From Halobaculum marinum (GTDB lineage Archaea > Halobacteriota > Halobacteria > Halobacteriales > Haloferacaceae), in assembly GCF_029338555.1 (NCBI RefSeq), contig NZ_CP119991.1:1-64000 (forward strand): a DNA stretch of 64,000 nt, given 5' to 3'. Below the pieces are notes generated by a model that saw only the letters and a list, made by a program, of their open reading frames with translations, was not told the DNA's origin and did no database searches. The position numbers were made by a program, and so were the translations under genes. Positions 28,816 through 37,711 of the stretch are shown here, in pieces. Every line of letters starts with the position of its first letter. Position 1 is the first letter of the stretch.

Positions 28816-29519
28816 CTACTCCTCTAACTCGCTCATCGCGTCGACGACGCGTTCGAGCATCTTCCGCTGGCCGCGCCGGAGGTTCTTCGACACCGCCGGC
28901 TTCGACACGTCGAACCGCTCGGCGAGCGTGCCGAGCGTGGCCGACCGCGGACTCTCGAAGTACCCCTCTGATGCGGCTGTCTCCAGCGTCTCCCGCTCGA
29001 CCGCCGAGAGGTCCTTGCACCCCTCGATGAGCGTCATCGCCGCGCCCGCGTTCTGGATGAACCCCTGCAACTCCGGCAGGTCGGGTTCGTCGCGCTCGAG
29101 CACCTGGTACTCGTTGTCGCGGTCGAGCCGCGACAGCGTGCCGTCGGCCTCGCCGCGGTCGTCGAAGCCGACGTGCCACAGCTCGAGCCGTCGGCGATGT
29201 AGAACGGGCCGGTGATGTAGCCGCCGCCGTCGCGGATCGTCGACATCGCGGCCGTCTCGTCGATCACCGTCCGGACGTGGGCGACGCCGCCCGTCTTCGA
29301 GAGGAGTCGGTACTCCCGAAGCCCCTCGTGCTCCCGCAACTCCGAGAGGCCCTGGCCGAGCGCCTCCCGGTCGTCACCCTCGACGACCATCCGCGTCTCC
29401 AGCGTGTCCGACGCCGTGTCGAACTCCCAGTGGACGGCCGAGAACGCGAGGTCGTGCTCCTCGGTCGCGTGGATGAACGGACAGTCGTACTGCTCCATGT
29501 CCAGGGTGACGTCGATCAT
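28816..29519 (-). pseudogene. HTH-10 (bacterio-opsin activator type) transcriptional regulator, frameshifted
   Basis: Repaired length is 234 aa. An N-terminal sensor-like domain begins MIDVTLDMEQYDCPFIHATE. The C-terminal HTH-10 domain reads LSAVERETLETAASEGYFE and RFDVSKPAVSKNLRRGQRKM. The frame breaks at about 29184; one extra G (TCGAG to TCGGAG) restores the join DGSELWHVGFDD. A GTG at 29528 would add VGT. An AT-rich patch at 29543-29572 holds the promoter (TAGATAATC about 30 bp upstream). It lies next to the acyl-CoA synthetase operon and may regulate it (inference from position). Confidence 0.78.
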
Positions 29520-29582
29520 GGTGCCCACTCGTCACCAGATATTGGCGATTATCTACATAATTGTTTGTGTAGGCGCCGCCGG

Positions 29583-31256
29583 TCACTCGTCGTCGCCGAA
29601 CCGCTCGCGGATCGCCTCGCGGTCGATCTTCGACGGCCCAGAGTACGGCACGCTGTCGACGAACGCCAGGTGTCTCGGGTGTTTGAACCGCGCCAGCTTC
29701 CCGTCGAGGAACGTCTCCAAGTCGGAGAGGGTGAGCGACGTGTCGCCCTCGACGACCGCCTTGCCGACGGTGCCCCACGTGTCGTCGGCGACGCCGATCA
29801 CCACCGCCTCGCGGATCCCCGGGTGGTCGGTGAGCACGTCCTCGACCTCGGCGGGGAAGACGTTCTCGCCGCCGCTGACGTACATGTTCTTCTTGCGCCC
29901 TTCGATGTGGTAGTAGCCGTCGGCGTCGACACGCGCGAGGTCGCCAGTCGACACCCACCCGTCGCCGAAGGTGGCCGTCGTCTCCTCGGGCGCGTTCCAG
30001 TAACCGTCCGCGGCCGCGGGACTCGACAGTTCGAGTTCGCCCACGGTGCCGGCGTCCACGGGGTGGCCGTCGGCGTCGACGACGCGGGCGGTGACGTGGG
30101 GCGCCGGCACGCCGACGGCGTCGGCCTTCTCTCGGGGCCAGTCGTCGGGCATGGCGAAGTTGTTCGGCCCGCACTCGGTGAGGCCGTACCCCTGCGACAG
30201 GTCGACGCCGCGGTCCCACCACGCTTCGAGCACGGAGCGGCGACACGGCCCCCCGCCCGACTTCGCGAACCGGAGCGTCGACAGGTCGGTCGCCGCCCAG
30301 TCGTCGTGGTCGCGCATCATCCGGAGCACCGCCGGGACGGCGACGAGCACCGTCGCGTCGCGCTCGTCGACGATCCCCAACACCTGCCCGGGGTCGAACT
30401 CCCGTGCGATCACGACGGTCCCACCCATGTGGAACAGCGGCACCGTCAGGACGTTCCACCCGCCCGTGTGGAACATCGGGAACGGCATCGGCGTCAGGTC
30501 GTCCGCGCGGAGCCCCCACGCCGCGATCGTCGTCATCGAGTTCCAGTAGATTGCTCGGTGAGAGATCACGGTCTGTTTCGGCGTCCCCGTCGAGCCGCCG
30601 GTGTGTAGGAACAGGTGTGAGTCAGAGGGCGACACGACTGGCCGATCCACCCGGTCGACCGACTCCTCGCGGCGGACGGTCGCGAACGACTCCCCGCCGA
30701 GCGCCGCGGTCGTGTCCCCGACCGCGTCGGCGTCGTCGCCGACGACGAGCAGCGTCGGGTCGAGGTCGGTGGGGTCGCCAGTCGCGTTATTCGCGTCGGT
30801 GGCGTTGTTCGCGTCAGTCGCATCCGTCGCAACTGCCGCGTCACTGGTCGCTTCACCGAGTGCGGCCGTCAGCAGGTCGGCGCTTTCGGCTTCGACGACC
30901 ACCGCCGTCGGGTCCGAGTCGGCGAGGAGCGTCCCCAGTTCGGGCGGCGCGAGGCGGTGCGACAGCGGCGCGAGCACGGCACCGAGCTTCCCGGTCGCGA
31001 AGAACAGATCGACGAGCGCCGGTCGGTTCCGCGAGAGCGTCACGACCCGGTCGCCACGGCCCACACCGCGGGCCGCGAGGGCGCTCGCCGTCCGCTCGGC
31101 GCGCTCATCGAGGTCCGCGTACGTGTACTCGACACCCGTCGTCGCGTCGATCAGTCCGACACGGTCGGGTGAGAGCCGCGCGCGTCGGCCCGACCAGTCG
31201 CCCACCCAGTGGGTCCCAGGTGGGATGCCGGTCGTCGCGGTCGCCCGTTCAGACAT
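29583..31256 (-). CDS. AMP-dependent acyl-CoA synthetase/ligase
   Basis: Activates a carboxylic acid to its CoA thioester through an acyl-adenylate. 557 aa. The AMP-binding P-loop-like block is LFLHTGGSTGTPKQTVISH. The adenylate-binding block is GYGLTECGPNNF, and the STGDLARVDADGYYHIEGRKKNMY hinge region is seen as WVSTGDLARVDADGYYH then GRKKNMY. The C-terminal catalytic Lys is in PYSGPSKIDREAI. An Ala/Asp/Thr/Asn-rich insertion (about residues 165-185, ATDATDANNATDANNATGD) is a low-complexity loop. The start overlaps the hydrolase stop by 8 nt. It resembles medium- or long-chain ligases more than acetyl-CoA synthetase; the exact acid is not readable. Confidence 0.9.
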   Translation of the reverse strand: MSERATATTGIPPGTHWVGDWSGRRARLSPDRVGLIDATTGVEYTYADLDERAERTASALAARGVGRGDRVVTLSRNRPALVDLFFATGKLGAVLAPLSHRLAPPELGTLLADSDPTAVVVEAESADLLTAALGEATSDAAVATDATDANNATDANNATGDPTDLDPTLLVVGDDADAVGDTTAALGGESFATVRREESVDRVDRPVVSPSDSHLFLHTGGSTGTPKQTVISHRAIYWNSMTTIAAWGLRADDLTPMPFPMFHTGGWNVLTVPLFHMGGTVVIAREFDPGQVLGIVDERDATVLVAVPAVLRMMRDHDDWAATDLSTLRFAKSGGGPCRRSVLEAWWDRGVDLSQGYGLTECGPNNFAMPDDWPREKADAVGVPAPHVTARVVDADGHPVDAGTVGELELSSPAAADGYWNAPEETTATFGDGWVSTGDLARVDADGYYHIEGRKKNMYVSGGENVFPAEVEDVLTDHPGIREAVVIGVADDTWGTVGKAVVEGDTSLTLSDLETFLDGKLARFKHPRHLAFVDSVPYSGPSKIDREAIRERFGDDE

Positions 31257-32085
31257 CAGCGAGGAACTCCGCGAGCATGCTGTTGACACGAGCCGCCTCC
31301 TCGATGAAGAACAGGTGCGAGCCGTCCTCGACGAACGTCTCGCGAGCGTTGGGGATCCGCTCGGCGAGCAGTCGACCGTTCTCGACCGGGAGCACCCGGT
31401 CGCCCGTCCCGTGGGCGACGAGCGTCGGAATGGCGATGTCGTCGAGTTCCTCGCTGGCGTCGAACGCCTGGACGGCGGCGGCCTGCCACTCGCGCGCGCT
31501 CGGCGAGGCGTCGGAGTCGAGTCGTTCGTCGACGATGTCCTCGATCAGTTCGGGGTTGGCCTCGGCGAATCCGTCGCTGAGTGCCGGGGCCATCTTGTAC
31601 CGGATCGCCTCGCGTTCGTCGGCGTCGTCGGGGACCGAGAACATCCGAGCGAGCGTCTCGTCGGGCGTCGCGACCGCGTCTGGCCCGCCCGGTGAGGTAC
31701 ACAGCAGCGTGAGCGACGTCGCGCGGTCGTACTCGAGGACGTATCGTTGAGCGACCATCCCGCCCATCGACGCGCCAACGACGTGGGCAGCGTCGACGCC
31801 GACGGTCGCGAGGACGGCCTCCAAGTCCCCAGCCATCGCGTCGATCGTGTACGGTCCCTCCGGCGTCGCCGACGATCCCGTCCCCCGGTTGTCCCACAGG
31901 ACGACGTGGTAGTCGTCGCCCAGGGCGTCGGCCTGTCGGTCCCACATCCACCGACCGTAGCCGAGTCCCTCACAGAGGACGACCGTCTCCGCTTCGGTCG
32001 CGTCGCGACCGCGCTGTTCGTACGCGATCGCGACGCCGTCGTGATCCGCGGTTGGCACGTGGATCGGGTGGCTACGGGGCACCAT
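31249..32085 (-). CDS. Alpha/beta hydrolase
   Basis: 278 aa with the alpha/beta-hydrolase fold. The oxyanion region is VVLCEGLGYGRWMW, the nucleophile elbow is VVGASMGGMVAQ, the acid lies near AHGTGDRVLP, and the catalytic His is in EDGSHLFFIEEA. It is first in a two-gene operon with the acyl-CoA synthetase, so an ester or thioester hydrolase feeding free acid to the ligase is plausible (inference). It is divergent from the MaoC-like gene with only a short shared promoter. Confidence 0.88.
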   Translation of the reverse strand: MVPRSHPIHVPTADHDGVAIAYEQRGRDATEAETVVLCEGLGYGRWMWDRQADALGDDYHVVLWDNRGTGSSATPEGPYTIDAMAGDLEAVLATVGVDAAHVVGASMGGMVAQRYVLEYDRATSLTLLCTSPGGPDAVATPDETLARMFSVPDDADEREAIRYKMAPALSDGFAEANPELIEDIVDERLDSDASPSAREWQAAAVQAFDASEELDDIAIPTLVAHGTGDRVLPVENGRLLAERIPNARETFVEDGSHLFFIEEAARVNSMLAEFLADV

Positions 32086-32096
32086 TAACCGGGCGT

Positions 32097-32109
32097 TTCA
32101 CATGTTAAC
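32097..32109. promoter_or_regulatory. Shared promoter element TTCACATGTTAAC
   Basis: Exact 13-mer also found in reverse orientation at 26401-26414 upstream of livK. Here it sits 12-24 bp upstream of the hydrolase start and overlaps a possible TATA-like TTAAC, so binding could block that promoter and the divergent MaoC promoter. Confidence 0.35.
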
Positions 32110-32146
32110 CCCCGACGCTTTCGCCCCGGTGGTCCCAGCGGGACAC

Positions 32147-32548
32147 ATGCCAGTCGCGACCGTCGGTGAGACTGCCGATGCGACGATCGAGGTGACGACA
32201 GAAGCGATCGACACGTACGCGAGCGTCACCGGGGACACCAATCCGATCCACCTCGACGACGAGTACGCCGCCGAGACGATGTTCGGCGGGCGGATCGCAC
32301 ATGGGATGCTCGGTGCCGGCGTGATCAGCGCCGCACTGGCGTCGCTCCCGGGGGACGTGATCTATCTCTCGCAGGACTGCTCGTTCGAAGCACCCGTCCG
32401 TCCCGGAGACACGCTCAACGCATCCGTCGAGGTGCTGGAGGAACTCGGCGGCGACAGACTCCGCGTGGAGACAGTCGCTCGTGTGGACGGAGAACTCGTC
32501 ATCGACGGTGAAGCCGTCGTGCTCTCGGTCCCACACGACGACGAGTAA
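32147..32548 (+). CDS. MaoC-like (R)-specific enoyl-CoA hydratase
   Basis: 133 aa hot-dog fold. The hydratase motif with catalytic Asp and His is GDTNPIHLDDEYA, followed by FGGRIAHGMLGAG. Such proteins hydrate 2-enoyl-CoA to (R)-3-hydroxyacyl-CoA, in beta-oxidation or polyhydroxyalkanoate supply (family knowledge). The ATG at 32147 gives MPVATVGETADA; an ATG at 32102 would add MLTPDAFAPVVPAGH but leaves only 16 bp to the divergent start. Its neighbours make an acyl-CoA pathway locus. Confidence 0.85.
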   Translation: MPVATVGETADATIEVTTEAIDTYASVTGDTNPIHLDDEYAAETMFGGRIAHGMLGAGVISAALASLPGDVIYLSQDCSFEAPVRPGDTLNASVEVLEELGGDRLRVETVARVDGELVIDGEAVVLSVPHDDE

Positions 32549-32748
32549 CCGACGAGTCGACGGGTGGCCTACAGGACGACGGGTACTCCACACGAGCACA
32601 GAGCACGCACGAGAGCAAAACACGCGGGGCGTCGCGTCTGTCCCGAACTCGCGAACCGAAGCACGGCGGTCGATCTCGCCCGGTCCCACCCCCGGGGGTG
32701 TCCGCAATTTCGATGGAGTCCGTACGCCGACAGGAGCCAGCCATCTGG

Positions 32749-32775
32749 ATACCCCACAGTTTGAACGTGGGGTAT
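32749..32775. repeat. Palindrome ATACCCCAC ... GTGGGGTAT between origin boxes
   Basis: Perfect 9-bp arms around a 9-bp centre AGTTTGAAC. A slightly degenerate copy, also flanked by boxes, occurs at 19553-19577. It is distinct from the box itself, so it may bind a second factor. Confidence 0.6.
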
Positions 32776-33059
32776 CGCGGACCCTCGAAGCCGACCTGTC
32801 CGCTGCGCCGCCGACGGTGAGTGGCGCCATCCCGGGGGCCCCCGGGGTCGTCCGCAATTCTGGCGCGATACCGTCCCCCCGACGACTGGCCGTGGCCAGT
32901 CGAGTCCCACTCGGCGGTTCGAGTCGACTGGTGGGAACTGCCGTCACACTGCTGGAGACTGGCGGTGACGCGCGTCCGACGGATCCACGACGGGGGCCCC
33001 CGGGGGTGTCCGCAATTTGACCGTGACAGTGGGGAGGGGACGAATCGTTGGTCGGTCGC

Positions 33060-33190
33060 CAGTACCACAAACACGTATAAACACGCTGAAGATGAGAAAG
33101 ACAGACTGCTGATTCTCGTTGCTCACTTCTTCTACTCACTCACTCACTAGACCTAGTAGAAACAGTTTAGTTAGTAGTACAGTTCCATGT
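33060..33190. other. AT-rich duplex-unwinding candidate of the origin
   Basis: The most AT-rich stretch of its length that I see in the window, bracketed by oppositely oriented origin boxes. It contains GTATAAACACG, a four-fold CTCA direct repeat and TTTAGTTAGTAGTACAG. No gene features. Frames extending orc1 upstream through here are rejected. Confidence 0.65.
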
Positions 33191-33388
33191 CCGCAATCAG
33201 GTGTCCGATCGGTCGAACACCCGATATCGACCTCGAACCGCGCCGACACCCCCACCCACCCGTTCGCGGGTAATTGCGGACATCCCCGGGGGCCCGGGTG
33301 GGGGTATCCACCGCCAATCGACAGTATTTGCGGACAACACGGGGGGTCGTCCGGACGTGCCGGACGCGTCAGACATTGCGGACAGGGG

Positions 33389-33396
33389 GGTTTATG
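33389..33396 (+). promoter_or_regulatory. TATA box of orc1, abutting an origin box
   Basis: GGTTTATG is centred about 29 bp before the ATG at 33422, fitting leaderless transcription. The inverted origin box at 33374-33390 touches it, so Orc1 binding would overlap the BRE/TATA and could autoregulate the gene. Confidence 0.5.
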
Positions 33397-33421
33397 TGGG
33401 TGGAATGCACGGAGACGAGTG

Positions 33422-34785
33422 ATGGGTCAGTCTCCGTACTCGACAACCTCCGAGATCTTCGCCACCGGAGGCGAGGGGTACCTCAAGGAGGATCACACGC
33501 CCTCGACGCTCCCGGAGCGGCGCGAGGAGATCCTCAAGCTCCGACGGTCGCTCAAGCCGGCGGCGCGGGGAGTGGGCGCGGAGAACGCCTTCCTCTCGGG
33601 GAAAGCCGGGCAGGGGAAGACCGCGGCGGCGAAAGCCGAGTTGGCAGAGCTCCAAGCGTTCGCGACCGCCGAGGACCTGGAACTGACGACCGTGCTGTTC
33701 TCGTGTGAGGGGATCTCTTCGAGCTACACCCTCGCGTGCGGGCTGTGTGAGGAACTCGGGGGCACGAACCCCAACGGCCACCCGATGCAGAAGGTGCTCG
33801 ACCACCTGTGGGAGGCGATGAACCAGGTCGGGGGGACGATCATCATCGTCCTCGACGAGATCGACAACCTCGGTACCGACGACAAGATCCTCTACTCCCT
33901 CCCGCGTGCACGGGACAAGAACTACGTCAACGACGACGTGTACCCGTCGGTCATCGGGATCAGCAACGACCTGCAGTGGCGTGACAACCTCGACCCGGCG
34001 GCGAAAGACAGCCTTTACGACGACTCGATCTTCTTCGCGCCGTACGACGCCAACGACCTGCGGGACATCCTCTCGCGCCGCGCCAGCAAGGCGTTCCGTG
34101 ACACCGACCTCGTGTACGAAAACCCCGACGGCGAGACGTTCACCATCTCGGTCGACCTCGACGGCGACGACGAGTCGCTCGACACCGCCTTCGAGGCTCG
34201 CGGGATCGACCGCGGCGCGTGCACGCTCCGGGGATCGACTCGGGCGTGCTCTCGGAGGACGTGATCCCGCTGTGTGCGGCGTACGCCGCCCAGGACAAAG
34301 GGAGCGCACGGCAGGCGATCAAGTACCTCCGAAAGGCCGCCGCGATCGCCGAGTCCGAGGACAGCCCGACGGTCCTCGGCGACCACGTCCGCGCCGCCCA
34401 AGACGAGGCCGAGCGCGAACTCATCATCGAGGGGATGGAACAGCTCACCACGCAGGGCCACCTCGCGCTCGCGGCGGTGACGATCCTCGAACTCGCGAAC
34501 GAAACCGACGTCCGCACGCGCGACGTGTACGACGTGTACAAGTCGCTCACCAACGACATCGACGCCGACCAACTCGCCCAGCGCCGGATGCGCGACCACC
34601 TCATCGAGTTGGACATGCTGAGCATCATCCGCGCTCGCAAGTCCGCCTCGGGGTCGGTCGGTGGCGAGGCGTACACGTTCGAGCTCAGAGTCGAGCCGTC
34701 CACCGCACTCGACGTGCTGGAGGCGGTATCGCGCTTCGACGACGTCGACTTCAACACAATGACGCAGAACTGGCTCCGCGAGTGA
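33422..34785 (+). pseudogene. orc1: Orc1/Cdc6 replication initiator, frameshifted between AAA+ and winged-helix parts
   Basis: Repaired length is 454 aa. The AAA+ core has Walker A GKAGQGKTAAA, Walker B IIIVLDEIDNL and sensor region IGISNDLQWRDNL. The C-terminal part has lid and winged-helix sequence (GSARQAIKYLRKAAAIAES; LAQRRMRDHLIELDMLSII). The frame breaks at 34230-34233; one extra G in the run (CGGGG to CGGGGG) gives CTLRGIDSGVLSEDV. If real, the winged-helix DNA-binding part would be lost, which is unlikely for the initiator of an intact-looking origin. The N-terminus (MGQSPYSTTSEIF) is unlike the canonical haloarchaeal Orc1, so this is a divergent Orc group with its own box type. Confidence 0.85.
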
Positions 34786-35103
34786 GCAACCGGGTCTGAC
34801 CGTCTGCGACTGCTCCTGAGGTCATCCACTCCACTTTCGAGGTCGTTCATCCTCTCCACGAGGACATCCACCCACCCCCGGGGGTGTCCGCAATTCGGCC
34901 GGACACGGACTGTCTCGCCGCTCCGCGACTGAGACTGGTCGATCGATCGGTGACCGGTCCGGTTCGACTGTCGGACCCAACTCGCCGATCCGGATCATCC
35001 CCAGTCGCCAACCGGCTGCCACCCTTATTGTCTGGCGTCGCACATACCGAGGCGTGATTGACGTTCGCGTTCGACCGTCGGCGTCGGTGTCGGTGTCACG
35101 CGC
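34786..35103. other. Intergenic region downstream of orc1 with one further origin box
   Basis: Contains a full origin box at 34872-34895 (CCACCCCCGGGGG then TGTCCGCAATTC), in the same orientation as the left-hand origin boxes. The P-type ATPase promoter side follows, with CCTTATTGTC near 35021-35030. Otherwise nothing recognised. Confidence 0.65.
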
Positions 35104-37668
35104 ATGAGCGAGTGGCACGCGACGGACGCCGAGACGGTGTGTGCGGATCTGGACACGAGTCCGGACGGGCTCGATGAATCGGCGGTCGCCGACCGCCTCA
35201 GTCGACACGGGCCGAACGAACTCGCGAGCGAACAGACGCGCCCGTGGTGGCGGGTGTTGATCGAGCAGTTCGCCAGCCCGCTGATCTGGTTGCTCGTCGC
35301 CGCGGCGGCGGTGTCGTTCCTCGTCGGTCACCCCGTCGACGCGGTGCTCATCACGGTCATCGTCGCGGCAAACGGCGTGTTCGGGTTCGCCCAGGAGTTC
35401 CGCGCCGAGCGGAGCATCGAGGCGCTCCGAGACATGGCCTCGCCCACGGTCCGCGTCCGTCGCGACGGGGCCGACCGCCGCGTCGACGCCGCGGCGCTCG
35501 TCCCGGGCGACGTCGTCCTGCTCGGGCAAGGGGACGTGGTGCCGGCGGACGCACGGGTGCTCACCCAGACCGACCTCGAAGTCGACGAGTCGGCGCTGAC
35601 GGGCGAGAGCCTCCCGGTCGCGAAGGAGTCGTCGCCCGTCCCGGCTGACACCCCCCTCGCCGAGCGGACGACGATGCTGTACCGGGGGACGAACGTGACT
35701 CGCGGGAACGCCACCGCGGTCGTCGTCGCGACCGGGATGGACACGGAGGTCGGAGCCATCGCCGAACAGCTCGCGGTCGCCGCCGACCGCTCGACCCCGC
35801 TCCAGCGCAACCTCCACACGCTCGGACGCCGCCTCGCGACGGGGGTGGTCGTGCTGTCGCTCGCACTGGTTCCCATCCTCGTGTGGGGCGGGGCAGACAC
35901 CGTCCAAGCGGCGTTGACGGCGATCTCGCTGGCGGTCGCGGCGGTTCCCGAGGGTCTGCCAGCGGTCGTGACGCTGACGCTGGCGCTCGGTGTCAGGCGG
36001 ATGGCCGACGAGAATGCGCTGGTGCGGCGACTCACCGCGGTCGAGGCGCTCGGCTCCGTCGACGTGATCTGCACGGACAAGACGGGCACGCTCACTCGTG
36101 GGGAGATGCAGGTGACGCGCGCGTGGGTGCACGACGAGACGGTCGACCTCCCGACGGACTCGGCGGTCGACGACGACCGCCTCGACCGCCTGTTCGAGAT
36201 CGGCGCGCTCTGTAACGACGCGACCGCCGAGGAGGGAGAACCGACTGAACGCGCGCTCGTCGCCGCGGCAGCCGACCACGGCGTCGACGTGGACGAACGC
36301 CGCCGAGAGCGACCACGAAACGGCGAGCGATCGTTCTCTTCGGCCCGCCAGCGGATGGCGACGGTCCACGACGACGTCGTGTACGTCAAGGGCGCGCCGC
36401 GGGCGGTGGTCGAGCGGTCGACGGCGGTGCTCACTGCGGACGGCGTCGTCCCACTGACCGACGACATCCGTTCGGAGATCCTGTCGACGGTGGACGCGTT
36501 CGCGGCTGACGCGCTCCGCGTGCTCGGGTTCGCGTACAAGCCCACCGACGACGGTGACCCCGAGACGGACCTCGTGTTCGTCGGCCTCCAGGGACTGCTG
36601 GACCCGCCTCGACCGGAGGTCCGCGAGGCCATCGCGGACACACACGCGGCGGGAATCTCGGTGAAGATGATCACGGGCGACAATCCCGTGACGGCGCGGG
36701 CAATCGCCCGCGAGGTCGGCATCGAGTCGGCCGTGGTGACCGGGTCGGAAATCGACGACACCGACGACGCCACGCTCCGCGACCGCGTCAACGAGGTGGA
36801 CGTGTTCGCCCGCATGACGCCCGAGCACAAGGTCCGCGTCCTCCGCGCGCTCCGCGCGACGGGCCACACGGTCGCGATGACGGGCGACGGTGTCAACGAC
36901 GCACCGGCGCTGAAACACGCCGACGTGGGCGTCGCGATGGGGATCCGCGGGACCGACGTCGCCAAGCAGGCGAGCGACATCGTCCTCTTAGACGACAACT
37001 ACGCGACGATCCGCAACGCCGTGCGGCGTGGCCGGGCCATCTACGACAACATCTGGACGTTCGTCGCGTACCTGTTGAGCGCGAACGCCGCGGAGGTGCT
37101 GCTCGTCGTCGCGGCGTCGCTGTTCGGCTACCTCGTCCTCCCGGCGGCGCAACTGCTGTGGATCAACCTCCTCACCGACGGCCTCCCGGCGCTCGCGCTC
37201 GGCTCGGACCCCGGCGCGGAGGACACGATGACGCGGGCGCCCCGCGGCGGCGCCGCCGGAATCGTCGACGCGTCGATGATCCGGTTCGTCGTCGGAGCCG
37301 GCTTGCTGGTCAGCGCGGTCATGCTCGGTCTGCTGTTCTACACGCTCAACGGCGCCGCGAGCATGACGCCGTACGCGATGACGATGGTGTTCACCGGCTT
37401 CGTCGTCTTCGAGTTCGGGAAACTGTACGTCGTCCGCTGGACCCGCGGGACGCCGCTGGTGTCGAATCCGTGGCTCGCGGCCGCGGTCGCGCTCTCGCTC
37501 GGGGCGCACCTGACTGTGCTGTACACGCCGCTCGGGTCGTTCTTCGGGACGGTCCCGTTGGGTGTGGACGACTGGCTCCTCCTCGGCGGGGCGCTCGTCG
37601 CGACGCTCCCGCTGCTCGTCGGTGTCGGGTACGTCGCTCGGCGGCGTGGGATACAGCGCGTCGGGTAA
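35104..37668 (+). CDS. P-type cation-transporting ATPase (P2-type, Ca2+-ATPase-like)
   Basis: An 854-aa ion pump. The N-terminal cation-ATPase domain (LSRHGPNELASEQTRPWW) leads to the actuator with LTGES, M4 with VAAVPEGLPAVVTLTLALG, the phosphorylation site ICTDKTGTLT, nucleotide-domain KGAPRAVVE, hinge TGDGVNDAPALKHADVGVAMG, and four to six C-terminal spans including NLLTDGLPALALG. The PEGLP motif in M4 is typical of P2A Ca2+ pumps, though Na+/K+ or H+ relatives share it. The ATG follows an unusually Val/Ser-rich non-coding stretch. No accessory subunit is adjacent. It converges with the AddA-like gene. Confidence 0.9.
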   Translation: MSEWHATDAETVCADLDTSPDGLDESAVADRLSRHGPNELASEQTRPWWRVLIEQFASPLIWLLVAAAAVSFLVGHPVDAVLITVIVAANGVFGFAQEFRAERSIEALRDMASPTVRVRRDGADRRVDAAALVPGDVVLLGQGDVVPADARVLTQTDLEVDESALTGESLPVAKESSPVPADTPLAERTTMLYRGTNVTRGNATAVVVATGMDTEVGAIAEQLAVAADRSTPLQRNLHTLGRRLATGVVVLSLALVPILVWGGADTVQAALTAISLAVAAVPEGLPAVVTLTLALGVRRMADENALVRRLTAVEALGSVDVICTDKTGTLTRGEMQVTRAWVHDETVDLPTDSAVDDDRLDRLFEIGALCNDATAEEGEPTERALVAAAADHGVDVDERRRERPRNGERSFSSARQRMATVHDDVVYVKGAPRAVVERSTAVLTADGVVPLTDDIRSEILSTVDAFAADALRVLGFAYKPTDDGDPETDLVFVGLQGLLDPPRPEVREAIADTHAAGISVKMITGDNPVTARAIAREVGIESAVVTGSEIDDTDDATLRDRVNEVDVFARMTPEHKVRVLRALRATGHTVAMTGDGVNDAPALKHADVGVAMGIRGTDVAKQASDIVLLDDNYATIRNAVRRGRAIYDNIWTFVAYLLSANAAEVLLVVAASLFGYLVLPAAQLLWINLLTDGLPALALGSDPGAEDTMTRAPRGGAAGIVDASMIRFVVGAGLLVSAVMLGLLFYTLNGAASMTPYAMTMVFTGFVVFEFGKLYVVRWTRGTPLVSNPWLAAAVALSLGAHLTVLYTPLGSFFGTVPLGVDDWLLLGGALVATLPLLVGVGYVARRRGIQRVG

Positions 37669-37681
37669 CTGGCTCCGGACT

Positions 37682-37701
37682 CGCGGGTGGAACGACCCGC
37701 G
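37682..37701. terminator. Hairpin between converging genes
   Basis: CGCGGGT-GGAACG-ACCCGCG, a perfect 7-bp stem with a 6-nt loop in the 43-bp gap between the P-type ATPase and the AddA-like gene. Bidirectional terminator candidate. Confidence 0.45.
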
Positions 37702-37711
37702 GTTCGATCAC

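Larger units (their letters stand above)
32685..33421. other. Chromosomal or replicon origin of replication (ORB-like boxes around an AT-rich core)
   Basis: Non-coding region upstream of orc1/cdc6. Three boxes of consensus CCCCGGGGGTGTCCGCAATT lie on the left in + orientation (32685-32710, 32838-32860, 32996-33018). An AT-rich stretch, 33060-33190, follows, holding GTATAAAC and a CTCA run (CTCACTCACTCACTAG), then TTTAGTTAGTAGTA. A half-box GTCCGCAAT sits at 33189-33197. On the right are three inverted boxes (33271-33293, 33325-33346, 33374-33390), the last directly before the orc1 TATA box. A palindrome (32749-32775) sits between boxes 1 and 2. Boxes converging on an unwinding element beside an orc gene is the standard haloarchaeal origin plan. 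Box identity as Orc1 target is inferred. Confidence 0.85.

Noticed and set aside
33119-33421. Longer N-terminus for orc1
   Set aside because: Would translate the AT-rich core and three origin boxes; TATA spacing supports the ATG at 33422.
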